From assembly GCA_905205085.1 (NCBI GenBank), contig CAJLCG010000070.1, positions 1 through 12,384 on the forward strand: DNA of 12,384 bases. The letters run 5' to 3'. Under the pieces are notes generated by a model, which saw only the letters and a list, made by a program, of their open reading frames with translations, did no database searches and was not told the DNA's origin. The stretch is from an uncultured Oscillospiraceae bacterium (GTDB lineage Bacteria > Bacillota > Clostridia > Oscillospirales > Oscillospiraceae). Shown piece by piece: positions 1 to 5,897 of this stretch; position 1 is the first letter of the stretch, and the number at the start of each line of letters is the position of its first letter. The translations under genes and the position numbers were made by a program.

Positions 1-1001
1 TGCGCTTCTTCCTGCTGCGCACCTTCCCCTTCGGCTCCGACGGCAACTTCTCCAATGAGGCCCTCATCAACACCATCAATGTGGACCTGGCCAACGACCT
101 GGGCAACCTCCTGAGCCGCACCGTGTCCATGGTGGGCAAGTACTTCGGCGGCACCCTGCCCAAGGAGCGCCAGGCCGACGCACTGGACGAGGAGCTCACC
201 GCCATGGTGTCCGCCCTGCGCGGCCGCTATGAGGAGCAGATGGAGCACTACGCCTTCCAGAACGCTCTGAGCGAGATCTTCAAGGTCATCTCCCGGGCCA
301 ACAAGTATATCGACGAGAACGCCCCCTGGGTGCTGGCTAAGGACATGGAGGCCAACGGCGTGCGTCTGGCCACCGTTATGTACAACCTGCTGGAGACCCT
401 GCGGGTGTGCGCCATCCTGCTGACCCCCTTCATCCCCACCTCCGCTGCTGAGATTCTGCGGCAGATCGGCGCCTGCGACGCCTGCTCCACCTGGGAGAGC
501 GCCGCCGTGTTCGGCAGCCTGCCCGCCGACGTGACCGTCACCCGGGGCGACAACCTGTTCCCCCGTATTGACGCCGCCAAGGAGCTGGAGGCGCTGGAGA
601 AGGCCGCCGAGGAGGCCAAGAAGGCCGCCCTGCCCGCCCTGGAGCTGGAGCCCCAGCTGGAGGAGAAGGTGGATTTTGACACCTTCTGCAAGAGCGACTT
701 CCGGGCCGTGAAGGTAAAGGGCTGTGAGAATGTGAAGAAGTCCAACAAGCTGCTGAAGTTTACCCTGGACGACGGCACCGGCGTGGACCGCCAGATTCTC
801 TCCGGCATCGCCATGTACTATAAGCCCGAGGAGCTGGTGGGCAAGACCCTGATGGCCATTGTCAACCTGCCTCCCCGGAAGATGATGGGCCAGGAGAGCT
901 GCGGCATGCTGATCTCCGCCGTCCACACCGAGAAGGGTGAGGAGCGGCTGAACCTCATCATGCTGGACGACAAGATCCCTGCGGGAGCCAAGATGTGCTA
1001 A
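1..1001 (+). CDS. metG: Methionyl-tRNA synthetase, C-terminal part (5' truncated by the window)
   Basis: Charges tRNA(Met) with methionine in the cytosol. The frame is open from base 3 (332 visible residues, TAA at 999-1001); the catalytic Rossmann domain and KMSKS loop must lie to the left. The first visible residues include FPFGSDGNFSNEALI and DLANDLGNLLSRT, the signature of the end of the catalytic core and the start of the alpha-helical anticodon-binding domain. A Glu/Ala/Lys-rich linker (about visible residues 200-225) leads to a C-terminal tRNA-binding OB-fold of the EMAPII/Arc1p type (about 227-332), recognisable by SDFRAVKV, NLPPRKMMG and the final LDDKIPAGAKM. This fits the long, dimeric form of MetRS, of which roughly half is visible. 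The gene ends 9 nt before a perfect 14-bp terminator hairpin. Confidence 0.96.
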   Translation, partial: RFFLLRTFPFGSDGNFSNEALINTINVDLANDLGNLLSRTVSMVGKYFGGTLPKERQADALDEELTAMVSALRGRYEEQMEHYAFQNALSEIFKVISRANKYIDENAPWVLAKDMEANGVRLATVMYNLLETLRVCAILLTPFIPTSAAEILRQIGACDACSTWESAAVFGSLPADVTVTRGDNLFPRIDAAKELEALEKAAEEAKKAALPALELEPQLEEKVDFDTFCKSDFRAVKVKGCENVKKSNKLLKFTLDDGTGVDRQILSGIAMYYKPEELVGKTLMAIVNLPPRKMMGQESCGMLISAVHTEKGEERLNLIMLDDKIPAGAKMC

Positions 1002-1003
1002 CG

Positions 1004-1048
1004 AAAAAAAGAATGCCGGACCTGAAAACAGGTCCGGCATTCTTTTTT
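1004..1048. terminator. Bidirectional rho-independent terminator between metG and the GNAT gene
   Basis: A perfect 14-bp stem (1011-1024 with 1029-1042, AAAA loop) is preceded by seven A and followed by six T. It therefore reads as an intrinsic terminator on both strands, serving the convergent metG (+) and acetyltransferase (-) genes. Confidence 0.93.
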
Positions 1049-1051
1049 ATG

Positions 1052-1525
1052 TTATAGACCGTCGCTTGGGGCTGTGGGCTCCTTTTCCACCAAAAAATTG
1101 GTCAGCAGGATCCCTTTGCGCTCCACCTGGCGCTCCTGTACCATCCGATAGCCCCGCCCCTGGAAAAAGGGCAGCGCGGTGATAGAGGCATGAGCATACA
1201 GGCGCGGCGCGCCGCAGCACGCCTCCAGCCGATCACACAGGGCGGTGGCAACCCCCTGGCGCTGCCAGTCTGGATGCACATACAGCCGATCCAGGTAGCC
1301 GTCCCGGCAGATATCGCCAAAGCCGATGATCTGGTCCTCTTCCTGAGCTACCAGCGTATAGTGACTGAGAAAGGAGCGGTTCCAGGCCGCCAGATCGGTA
1401 TGTCCGTCCGCCCAGGCGTCCAGCTGCTGGGGAGTATAGTCACAGGCGTTGACGGTATGTACCGTTTGATAGAACAGACTGGCCATCTCCGGACAGTCCA
1501 GGGGACAATATTCGCGCAGTTCCAA
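1052..1525 (-). CDS. GNAT-family N-acetyltransferase
   Basis: Predicted cytosolic acetyl-CoA-dependent N-acetyltransferase of 157 residues; the substrate cannot be told from sequence. The GNAT fold is shown by the acetyl-CoA pyrophosphate-binding motif QRQGVA (residues 88-93) following the beta-4 strand YLDRLYVHPDW, and by the late FFQGRGY segment (120-126) typical of this superfamily. The N-terminus (LREYCPLDCPEMASLFYQTVHTV) resembles YafP-like members. The start is TTG at 1523-1525, chosen because AAAGGAG lies at the correct distance upstream (7 nt spacer) and no in-frame ATG is better placed. Only 30 nt separate this start from the hbd terminator, too little for an obvious promoter, so it probably depends on read-through from hbd or on a promoter within or just after the hbd end. 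It ends 4 nt from the shared terminator. Confidence 0.88.
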   Translation of the reverse strand: MELREYCPLDCPEMASLFYQTVHTVNACDYTPQQLDAWADGHTDLAAWNRSFLSHYTLVAQEEDQIIGFGDICRDGYLDRLYVHPDWQRQGVATALCDRLEACCGAPRLYAHASITALPFFQGRGYRMVQERQVERKGILLTNFLVEKEPTAPSDGL

Positions 1526-1555
1526 GATGGTTCTCCTTTCCTGAAAGGGAATGAC

Positions 1556-1591
1556 AAAAAGATTCCCTGGGGCCCGGCGGAGCCCCAGGGA
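1556..1591 (-). terminator. Rho-independent terminator of hbd
   Basis: On the minus strand a 10-bp G+C-rich stem (1582-1591 with 1564-1573, 8-nt loop) is followed by AATCTTTTT. It lies about 40 nt past the hbd stop and just upstream of the acetyltransferase start. Confidence 0.85.
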
Positions 1592-1632
1592 GCGGTTCAG
1601 AGCGGAAACAGTGAATTTATGGTAAAGGGGGA

Positions 1633-2526
1633 TCAGCCCTTAACCAGCACGGGGTTGACGCCGACCTTCTTGCCTTCCTCATAGACATAGAAGCCAGCGC
1701 CGGACTTCCGGCCCAGATAGCCGGCGGCCACCATCTTGCGCAGCAGGTGGGCGGGGCGGTACTTGGTGTCGCCCAGGTCGATGTAGAAGGTCTCCATAAC
1801 CTCCAGCAGGATGTCCAGGCCGATCATGTCCGCCAGAGCCAGGGGGCCCATGGGGTGGTTACAGCCGCGGAGCATACCCTCATCCACGTCCTCCACGGAG
1901 CCGATGTCCTCGTCCAGGACCTGAACGGCCTCGTTGAGCATGGGCAGCAGCATACGGTTGACGATGAAGCCGGGCTTATCCTTGGCCAGGATGGGACGCT
2001 TGCCCATGTGCTTACCGACCTCAGTGACGATGTCGATGGTCTCCTGAGAGGTACGCAGGCCGTAGACGATCTCCACCAGGCTCATCACAGGCACGGGGGA
2101 GAAGAAGTGCAGACCAACCACGCGATCAGGACGGCTGGTGGCAGCAGCCAGGCTGGTCATGGAGATAGAGGAGGTGTTGGAGGCAAAAATGGTGCGGCTG
2201 TCGCAGATCTTATCCAGCTGCTGGAAGATAGCCTGCTTAGCCTCCAGGTTCTCGTAGATGGCCTCAATGACCAGATCCACATTGGAGGCCACGTGAACGC
2301 TGACAGAGGTGGTGAGGCGGGCGAGACAGGCGTCCTTCTCCTCGGCTGTCATCTTGCCCTTCTCCACCAGACGCTCCAGGCGCTTGGTGATACCAGTCAC
2401 TCCGCGCTCCAGAGCGGCCTTGCTCTGGTCATTCAGGATCACTTCATAGCCGCACTGAATGGCGGTCTGGGCAATACCGCTGCCCATCAGGCCGGAACCG
2501 ACGACGAAAATTTTGCGGATTTCCAT
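1633..2526 (-). CDS. hbd: 3-hydroxybutyryl-CoA dehydrogenase
   Basis: NAD(P)-dependent reduction of acetoacetyl-CoA to 3-hydroxybutyryl-CoA, a step in butyrate formation from acetyl-CoA in the cytosol. The protein has 297 residues, slightly longer than the usual ~282; the extra length is a C-terminal tail ending VNPVLVKG. An N-terminal Rossmann domain starts with the dinucleotide motif VVGSGLMGSGIAQ (residues 8-20), followed by VIEAIYENLEAK (86-97) and SNTSS (116-120). The catalytic His is in GLHFFSPVPVM (H140), with DKPGFIVNR at 183-191. The C-terminal helical dimerisation domain carries NHPMGPLALADMIGLD and ends with the typical GRKSGAGFYVY. The ATG at 2524-2526 is chosen because GGAG lies 6 nt upstream; the open frame extends 30 codons further but lacks an RBS and runs into the promoter. 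It is monocistronic or followed only by the GNAT gene, and is not linked here to crotonase, bcd or etf genes. Confidence 0.95.
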   Translation of the reverse strand: MEIRKIFVVGSGLMGSGIAQTAIQCGYEVILNDQSKAALERGVTGITKRLERLVEKGKMTAEEKDACLARLTTSVSVHVASNVDLVIEAIYENLEAKQAIFQQLDKICDSRTIFASNTSSISMTSLAAATSRPDRVVGLHFFSPVPVMSLVEIVYGLRTSQETIDIVTEVGKHMGKRPILAKDKPGFIVNRMLLPMLNEAVQVLDEDIGSVEDVDEGMLRGCNHPMGPLALADMIGLDILLEVMETFYIDLGDTKYRPAHLLRKMVAAGYLGRKSGAGFYVYEEGKKVGVNPVLVKG

Positions 2527-2606
2527 GTTGATCTCCTTCTCTATGATGTAGTTGTTGGCTCTGGCCCCCAAACAGGCGCCAGCTTCGGCGGAAACTGTGA
2601 TACTTA

Positions 2607-2636
2607 ATTTTATCATACAGCGCCCAATCTTGTCCA
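2607..2636 (-). promoter_or_regulatory. Putative sigma-A promoter of hbd
   Basis: On the minus strand TGGACA (2631-2636) and TAAAAT (2607-2612) are separated by 18 nt; both boxes match consensus at 5 of 6 positions. It predicts a leader of about 75 nt before the hbd ATG. Not experimentally supported. Confidence 0.5.
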
Positions 2637-2857
2637 GAAAAAACCAACCAAGTTGGGCTGCTTTACGCCAGAGCAGGAGCGAGCCAATGTTTGGACGCCG
2701 GTGCGTGCCGGCGTGCCGCTCTTTTGAACGAGATAACTATATCCGGAAACCGGCAGGCCGTCAACCGCGCAGAGGCAAGATGGTTACGAAAGCGATAAAA
2801 AATAATAAGATATGCAAAAAAGAACCGGCACACTGACTACAAGTAAAGCGCTCCCTC

Positions 2858-2886
2858 TTGTGTTTCCGGGCCGCGTCGGTTATAAT
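2858..2886 (+). promoter_or_regulatory. Promoter of the lipoprotein gene
   Basis: TTGTGT (2858-2863) and a consensus TATAAT (2881-2886) are separated by exactly 17 nt. Transcription would start near 2893, leaving only about 15-25 nt before the coding region. This excludes the upstream in-frame ATG at 2812 as the start for transcripts from this promoter. Confidence 0.72.
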
Positions 2887-2907
2887 TTCAAAAAAGAACG
2901 AAAGAAG

Positions 2908-3420
2908 GTGGCCCCCATCGGAAAAAGATTGGCTTGGGTGCTGGCCTCCGCCCTGCTGCTCACCGGCTGCGGAAGCGGACAAAACGATGCGGATCAGCAC
3001 TTTTCCCTGGGCGACACAGTTTCCACCGCGTGGTTTGATTATACAGTGACTGGTGTAGAGTCAACTGAGGAATATGGCGGCTATATCAGTGCAGAGGGGG
3101 AACAGCTGGTGGTTGTGGAGCTGTCCCTAAAAAGCACCTATCCCCAGCCGGTCACCATGTTTGACAGCGACTTTCAGCTCTCCTGGGCCGATATGAGCCA
3201 GGACGACACCCGGTGTATGCCGGTGGAATATTACTGCCAGCAGCAGCTTCCCTCCGAGTATGAATTGGCTCCCAGAGAGAACCGCAGCGGCGTCCTGGTC
3301 TACCAGGTGCCCGACGATCAGCAGACCTTCTATTTTACCTTCCAGGAGATTTATGATGACGGAACCGAGGAGGGGCGGCTGGGAGATCAATATGTGATGG
3401 ATCTCGCCCCCCAGGCTTAG
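2908..3420 (+). CDS. Putative lipoprotein with a DUF4352-like domain
   Basis: Predicted membrane-anchored extracytoplasmic lipoprotein of about 170 residues. Basic residues (KR) are followed by a hydrophobic stretch and the lipobox LLLTGCGSG, with the acylated Cys at about residue 21. The rest (FDYTVTGV, then GEQLVVVELSLKS and FDSDFQLSW, then LAPRENRSGVLVYQVPDD) has the strand pattern of the DUF4352 immunoglobulin-like domain often found in Firmicute lipoproteins; its ligand is unknown. The start is uncertain. GTG at 2908 is the usual choice, but the purines before it are a poor RBS, while AAGGTGG at 2905-2911 would be a reasonable Shine-Dalgarno for a rare ATC start at 2917. The 2812 ATG lies upstream of the promoter. 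No partner gene is evident; tatD follows after a hairpin. Confidence 0.8.
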   Translation: MAPIGKRLAWVLASALLLTGCGSGQNDADQHFSLGDTVSTAWFDYTVTGVESTEEYGGYISAEGEQLVVVELSLKSTYPQPVTMFDSDFQLSWADMSQDDTRCMPVEYYCQQQLPSEYELAPRENRSGVLVYQVPDDQQTFYFTFQEIYDDGTEEGRLGDQYVMDLAPQA

Positions 3421-3424
3421 CCCC

Positions 3425-3453
3425 TTGCATTTTGTGCCTGGGGGCAGTATGAT
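3425..3453 (+). promoter_or_regulatory. Weak candidate promoter for tatD
   Basis: TTGCAT (3425-3430) and TATGAT (3448-3453) are 17 nt apart. The -10 box is good and the -35 box poor. It sits between the lipoprotein stop and the 14-bp hairpin, so a transcript from it would begin with that hairpin. Confidence 0.3.
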
Positions 3454-3463
3454 AGATATAAAT

Positions 3464-3505
3464 GGTAGAAGCGGCCCATTTCCGGGCCGCTTCTACCTCC
3501 TTCAT
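3464..3505 (+). terminator. Hairpin after the lipoprotein gene, probable terminator
   Basis: A perfect 14-bp stem (3464-3477 with 3484-3497, 6-nt loop) is followed by a pyrimidine-rich but U-poor tail (TCCTTCATT). It may be a weak terminator of the lipoprotein mRNA. If the weak promoter at 3425 is real, it would instead lie at the very 5' end of the tatD mRNA. A second dyad (3408-3416 with 3436-3444, 9 bp) overlaps the lipoprotein stop codon. Confidence 0.6.
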
Positions 3506-3544
3506 TGGTATCCCGCTATTTTAACATGAAATTGAGGAAGAGCT

Positions 3545-4318
3545 ATGCGCGTATTTGATACTCACGCCCACTATGATTCCGGCGCTTTTAATTCCGACCG
3601 GCTGGAGCTACTGGCCAGTATGCCCCAGCAGGATGTGGCACTCATCGTAAATCCCGGCTGCGACCTGGAGACCTCCAAGACTGCTGTGGAGCTGGCCGAC
3701 CGTTTTCCCTTTGTGTATGCCGCCGTAGGGGTACACCCCTCCGACTGCGGCCCCTGGCAGGAGAGCTGGGTGGACGAGCTGAAGAAGTTGGCCGCCCATC
3801 CCAAGGTAAAGGCCATCGGTGAAATTGGTCTGGACTACTACTGGAAAGAAAATCCTCCTAAGGAGTTTCAGCAGATGGTCTTCCACCGTCAGCTGGAGCT
3901 GGCCCAGGAGCTGGGCTTGCCTGTCATTATCCACGACCGGGAGGCCCACCACGACTGTCTGGAGGTGGTTCGCGCCCATCCCCAGGTCACCGGGGTGTAC
4001 CACTGCTACTCGGGCAGCCTGGAGGACGCCAAGGTGCTGGTCAAGCTGGGATGGATGCTGTCCTTTACCGGCACCATCACCTATAAAAATGCCCGCAAGG
4101 CCCTGGAAGTCATTGACTGGCTGCCCATGGACCGGATCATGATCGAGACCGACTCCCCCTATCTCACCCCCGAGCCCTTCCGGGGCAAGCGCAATGACTC
4201 CGGAAAGGTCCATCTGGTGGCGGAGAAGATCGCCCAGGTAAAGGGCATGGAGGCGGAAGAGGTGGCCCGCATTACTCTGGAAAACGGCAAACGGTTTTTC
4301 CGTATCGAGGAGGCATAA
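3545..4318 (+). CDS. tatD: TatD-family metal-dependent hydrolase (DNase)
   Basis: Amidohydrolase-superfamily TIM-barrel enzyme of 257 residues, the usual family length. TatD proteins are metal-dependent 3'-5' exonucleases acting on DNA or RNA, with proposed roles in DNA repair and RNA quality control. All expected metal ligands are visible: HAH after FDT (H7, H9), the Glu of IGEIGLDYYW (E93), H130 in IIHDRE, H153 in VYHCYSG, and D203 in ETDSPYLTPEP. The ATG at 3545 is preceded by GAGG with a suitable spacer. The next gene, a radical SAM protein, starts 5 nt after the stop and has its Shine-Dalgarno inside the tatD end, so the two are almost certainly co-transcribed and translationally coupled. 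In many Firmicutes tatD lies directly after metG; here about 2.5 kb intervenes. Confidence 0.95.
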   Translation: MRVFDTHAHYDSGAFNSDRLELLASMPQQDVALIVNPGCDLETSKTAVELADRFPFVYAAVGVHPSDCGPWQESWVDELKKLAAHPKVKAIGEIGLDYYWKENPPKEFQQMVFHRQLELAQELGLPVIIHDREAHHDCLEVVRAHPQVTGVYHCYSGSLEDAKVLVKLGWMLSFTGTITYKNARKALEVIDWLPMDRIMIETDSPYLTPEPFRGKRNDSGKVHLVAEKIAQVKGMEAEEVARITLENGKRFFRIEEA

Positions 4319-4323
4319 GGGAT

Positions 4324-4944
4324 ATGACCATCACCTATGAATATGAGGGGGCACTGTACGTCAACCTCACCAACAAGTGCAACTGCAACTGCGAGTTCTG
4401 CCTGCGCCACGGTAAAAAGGAGGGCTCCATCTATACCGAGGACTCCCTGTGGCTGGAACGGGAGCCCACCCGTCAGGAGGCCCTGGACAGCTTTCTCAGC
4501 CGGGACATTCCCAGCTACCGGGAGATCGTCTTCTGCGGCTACGGCGAGCCCACCTACCGTCTGGACGACATTCTCTGGCTGGTGGATGAGCTGAAAGAGC
4601 GCTTTGGAGCTCAGCTGCCCCCGGTGCGTATCAACACCAACGGCCATGCTAACCTCATCAACGGCCGCGACGTGTGCCCGGAGTTGAAGGGACGCATCGA
4701 CACCCTTTCCATCTCCCTCAACGCCAACAACGCCGCCGATTATGTGGCGCTGTGCCACCCCATTCAGGGGGAAGCTGCCTACCAGGCCATGCTGGACTTT
4801 GCCAAGGAGGCCAAGACCTACGTGCCCCACGTGGTCTTTACCGTGGTGGACAAGGGGACCGACCCTGCCGAGATCGAGGAGAGCCGCTCCATCGCCCAGA
4901 GCCTGGGCGTAACACTGCGGGTACGCGCTTTTATTGACTCCTAA
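4324..4944 (+). CDS. TatD-associated radical SAM protein
   Basis: A short radical SAM protein of 206 residues. The [4Fe-4S] cluster motif is C19-x3-C23-x2-C26 in NKCNCNCEFCLRHG, with an extra Cys at 21. It is followed by the glycine-rich SAM-binding segment VFCGYGEPTYR (the GGEPT-type motif, here with Tyr) and NTNGHANL and SISLNANNA strands of the partial TIM barrel. Length, sequence and position directly behind tatD match the clostridial 'TatD-linked radical SAM' family (TIGR04038-type, from memory), whose substrate I do not know. No auxiliary Cys cluster or SPASM domain is present at the C-terminus. GGAGG in the last tatD codons and AAGGG at the stop serve as RBS. The downstream 39-aa gene converges with a gap of 6 nt and no visible terminator. 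Confidence 0.88.
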   Translation: MTITYEYEGALYVNLTNKCNCNCEFCLRHGKKEGSIYTEDSLWLEREPTRQEALDSFLSRDIPSYREIVFCGYGEPTYRLDDILWLVDELKERFGAQLPPVRINTNGHANLINGRDVCPELKGRIDTLSISLNANNAADYVALCHPIQGEAAYQAMLDFAKEAKTYVPHVVFTVVDKGTDPAEIEESRSIAQSLGVTLRVRAFIDS

Positions 4945-4950
4945 AGAAAT

Positions 4951-5070
4951 TCAGGCCGCGCCCTCCAGCTCCTCTCGGGCCTCCCTCTCACTGTCGGCAG
5001 AGAAGCAAAACCGCCCGGCCCAGTCGTATACCTCCACATGTCCTCTTACCCAAACGATGCTGTAATCCAT
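4951..5070 (-). CDS. Small conserved-looking protein, 39 aa, unknown function
   Basis: A 39-residue protein beginning MDYSIVWVRGHVEVYD and ending SEREAREELEGAA. It has a short beta-rich N-terminal half (alternating hydrophobics, FCFSAD) and a C-terminal acidic/basic helix. I recall similar ~40-aa proteins of this style in Clostridia, but no function. The start at 5068-5070 is supported by AAAGGAG with an 8-nt spacer; the open frame continues 40 codons upstream but without RBS and through the opposite intergenic region. It converges on the radical SAM gene. No clear promoter was found; a TATACT box at 5126-5131 lacks a good -35. Confidence 0.7.
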   Translation of the reverse strand: MDYSIVWVRGHVEVYDWAGRFCFSADSEREAREELEGAA

Positions 5071-5141
5071 GGCGTATGCTCCTTTCCATATCCCGTTGAT
5101 GGTGTTGTTTCCTTTGGATGGTATAAGTATAGCAAAGGAAG

Positions 5142-5159
5142 TGTCCGATAAACGGGACA
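5142..5159. promoter_or_regulatory. Dyad TGTCC-N8-GGACA in the intergenic region of the small genes
   Basis: A short perfect dyad (5142-5146 with 5155-5159) lies between the divergent 39-aa and 54-aa genes, just upstream of the 54-aa promoter. It has operator-like size and position, but the arms are only 5 bp and no regulator is encoded beside it. Confidence 0.3.
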
Positions 5160-5171
5160 TAATCAGAAAGG

Positions 5172-5200
5172 TAGACAGGAATGAAAACATGGGTTATACT
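5172..5200 (+). promoter_or_regulatory. Promoter of the 54-aa protein gene
   Basis: TAGACA (5172-5177) and TATACT (5195-5200) match consensus at 5 of 6 positions each with a 17-nt spacer. The predicted transcript starts near 5207, about 18 nt before the chosen ATG, and includes the GGGAGG ribosome binding site. Confidence 0.72.
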
Positions 5201-5224
5201 TTGAAAAAACAGGGAGGAATGCAC

Positions 5225-5389
5225 ATGGAGCCAATGTTTTACACCGTCACGGACATTAACGGAGACTACGCCCAGCTGATGGGAGATCAGGGGCACGAGC
5301 ACTCCATCACCATGTTCCTGCTGCCCGAGGGCACCACCGTAGGCAGCCGTCTGAAGCTGGAAAACTTTATCTGGACTCTGGAAGAATAA
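5225..5389 (+). CDS. Small protein, 54 aa, DUF3006-like in style
   Basis: A 54-residue, acidic, probably beta-barrel-like protein. The pattern VTDINGDYAQLM, then a loop, then MFLLPEGTTVGSRLKLENF resembles DUF3006-type small domains, in which a 'gd-A-L' strand is followed by 'LPEG' and 'G..L'. This is a resemblance, not a firm assignment, and no biochemical role is known. The second ATG (5225) is the start because GGAGG at 5213-5217 is 7 nt away; the first ATG at 5219 is too close. The promoter at 5172-5200 fits this start. It is a stand-alone gene followed directly by a hairpin whose stem begins 2 nt after the stop codon. Confidence 0.78.
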   Translation: MEPMFYTVTDINGDYAQLMGDQGHEHSITMFLLPEGTTVGSRLKLENFIWTLEE

Positions 5390-5419
5390 AAACAGCCCCG
5401 CCATTTTGGCGGGGCTGTT
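5388..5419. terminator. Convergent terminator between the 54-aa and 106-aa genes
   Basis: A 13-bp perfect stem (5391-5403 with 5407-5419, TTT loop). On the minus strand it runs into TTTTTATTC, a good terminator for the 106-aa gene. On the plus strand the tail (GCTGTTCTTCT) is only moderately U-rich. Confidence 0.85.
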
Positions 5420-5442
5420 GCTGTTCTTCTGGACAAACTCAG

Positions 5443-5763
5443 TCAGGGGACGCGTTCGTACATGAATCCTTCCCAATCCCATTGGCCGTATAGATAGGAG
5501 TCATAGCCCGGAATTTCATAGATGCGGAAGCGGGTATCTCCGCTTGTTGCGATGCCCAAAAACTTCCCCTTGTCGGTCCCATGAACCGGGGCGCTGTCGG
5601 TGCGCTCATAGGACACGCCATCCACGGTGAGAACATTCCACTCCGGGCCATGGATCGTGCCGATGACGGGCGCTCCCAACGTCTGCCAGTACAGGAACAG
5701 ACCGCCCCCCAGAAGGACTAACATGATACCAATGATGCAGGGAAACAGCAGCTTCTTTTTCAT
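5443..5763 (-). CDS. Membrane-anchored small protein, 106 aa, unknown function
   Basis: A 106-residue protein with a positively charged N-terminus (MKKK) and one strongly hydrophobic segment (about residues 5-26, rich in Leu/Ile/Gly), then a polar domain of about 80 residues. It is most likely a single-pass signal-anchored protein facing outward; there is no lipobox and no clear signal peptidase site. The outer part has beta-strand-like runs (VLTVDGVSYER, FLGIATSGDTRFRIYEI) and an aromatic C-terminus (YGQWDWEGFMYERVP). I do not recognise the family. Two ATGs lie close together; 5761-5763 is preferred because AGGAGG is 8 nt upstream, whereas for the ATG at 5767-5769 it would be 2 nt. It is transcribed downstream of the CoA-transferase but behind that gene's terminator. 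Confidence 0.72.
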   Translation of the reverse strand: MKKKLLFPCIIGIMLVLLGGGLFLYWQTLGAPVIGTIHGPEWNVLTVDGVSYERTDSAPVHGTDKGKFLGIATSGDTRFRIYEIPGYDSYLYGQWDWEGFMYERVP

Positions 5764-5850
5764 TTCCATTGCCTCCTACATAGTATCCTCGCCGCCATCC
5801 TAGCATGCACTCCAGGCAAAAAGCAACCTTTCTTTCCATTTCTTATAAAT

Positions 5851-5879
5851 AAAAAGGCAGCAGGATTGCTCCTGCTGCC
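5851..5879 (-). terminator. Rho-independent terminator of the CoA-transferase gene
   Basis: A perfect 10-bp stem (5870-5879 with 5856-5865, 4-nt loop) is followed on the minus strand by TTTTTATTTAT. It lies 18 nt after the stop codon of the CoA-transferase gene. Confidence 0.92.
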
Positions 5880-5897
5880 AAACTATTTATTTGGAAA

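Larger units (their letters stand above)
2527..2907. other. Divergent intergenic region hbd / lipoprotein gene
   Basis: About 380 nt without a convincing gene. It holds the leftward hbd promoter and leader at one end and the rightward lipoprotein promoter at the other. In the middle is a short G+C-rich hairpin (2695-2701 with 2708-2714, 7 bp, 6-nt loop) without a proper T-run, then an A+T-rich stretch (about 2795-2820). Open frames cross the region but have no usable RBS. No tRNA or known riboswitch was recognised. Confidence 0.6.

Noticed and set aside
1747..2607. A plus-strand open frame of 286 codons opposite hbd
   Set aside because: Same cause; hbd on the other strand has full-length family motifs.
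2812..2907. N-terminal extension of the lipoprotein gene to the ATG at 2812
   Set aside because: The promoter at 2858-2886 lies inside it, no RBS precedes 2812, and the extension would bury the signal peptide about 35 residues inside the protein.
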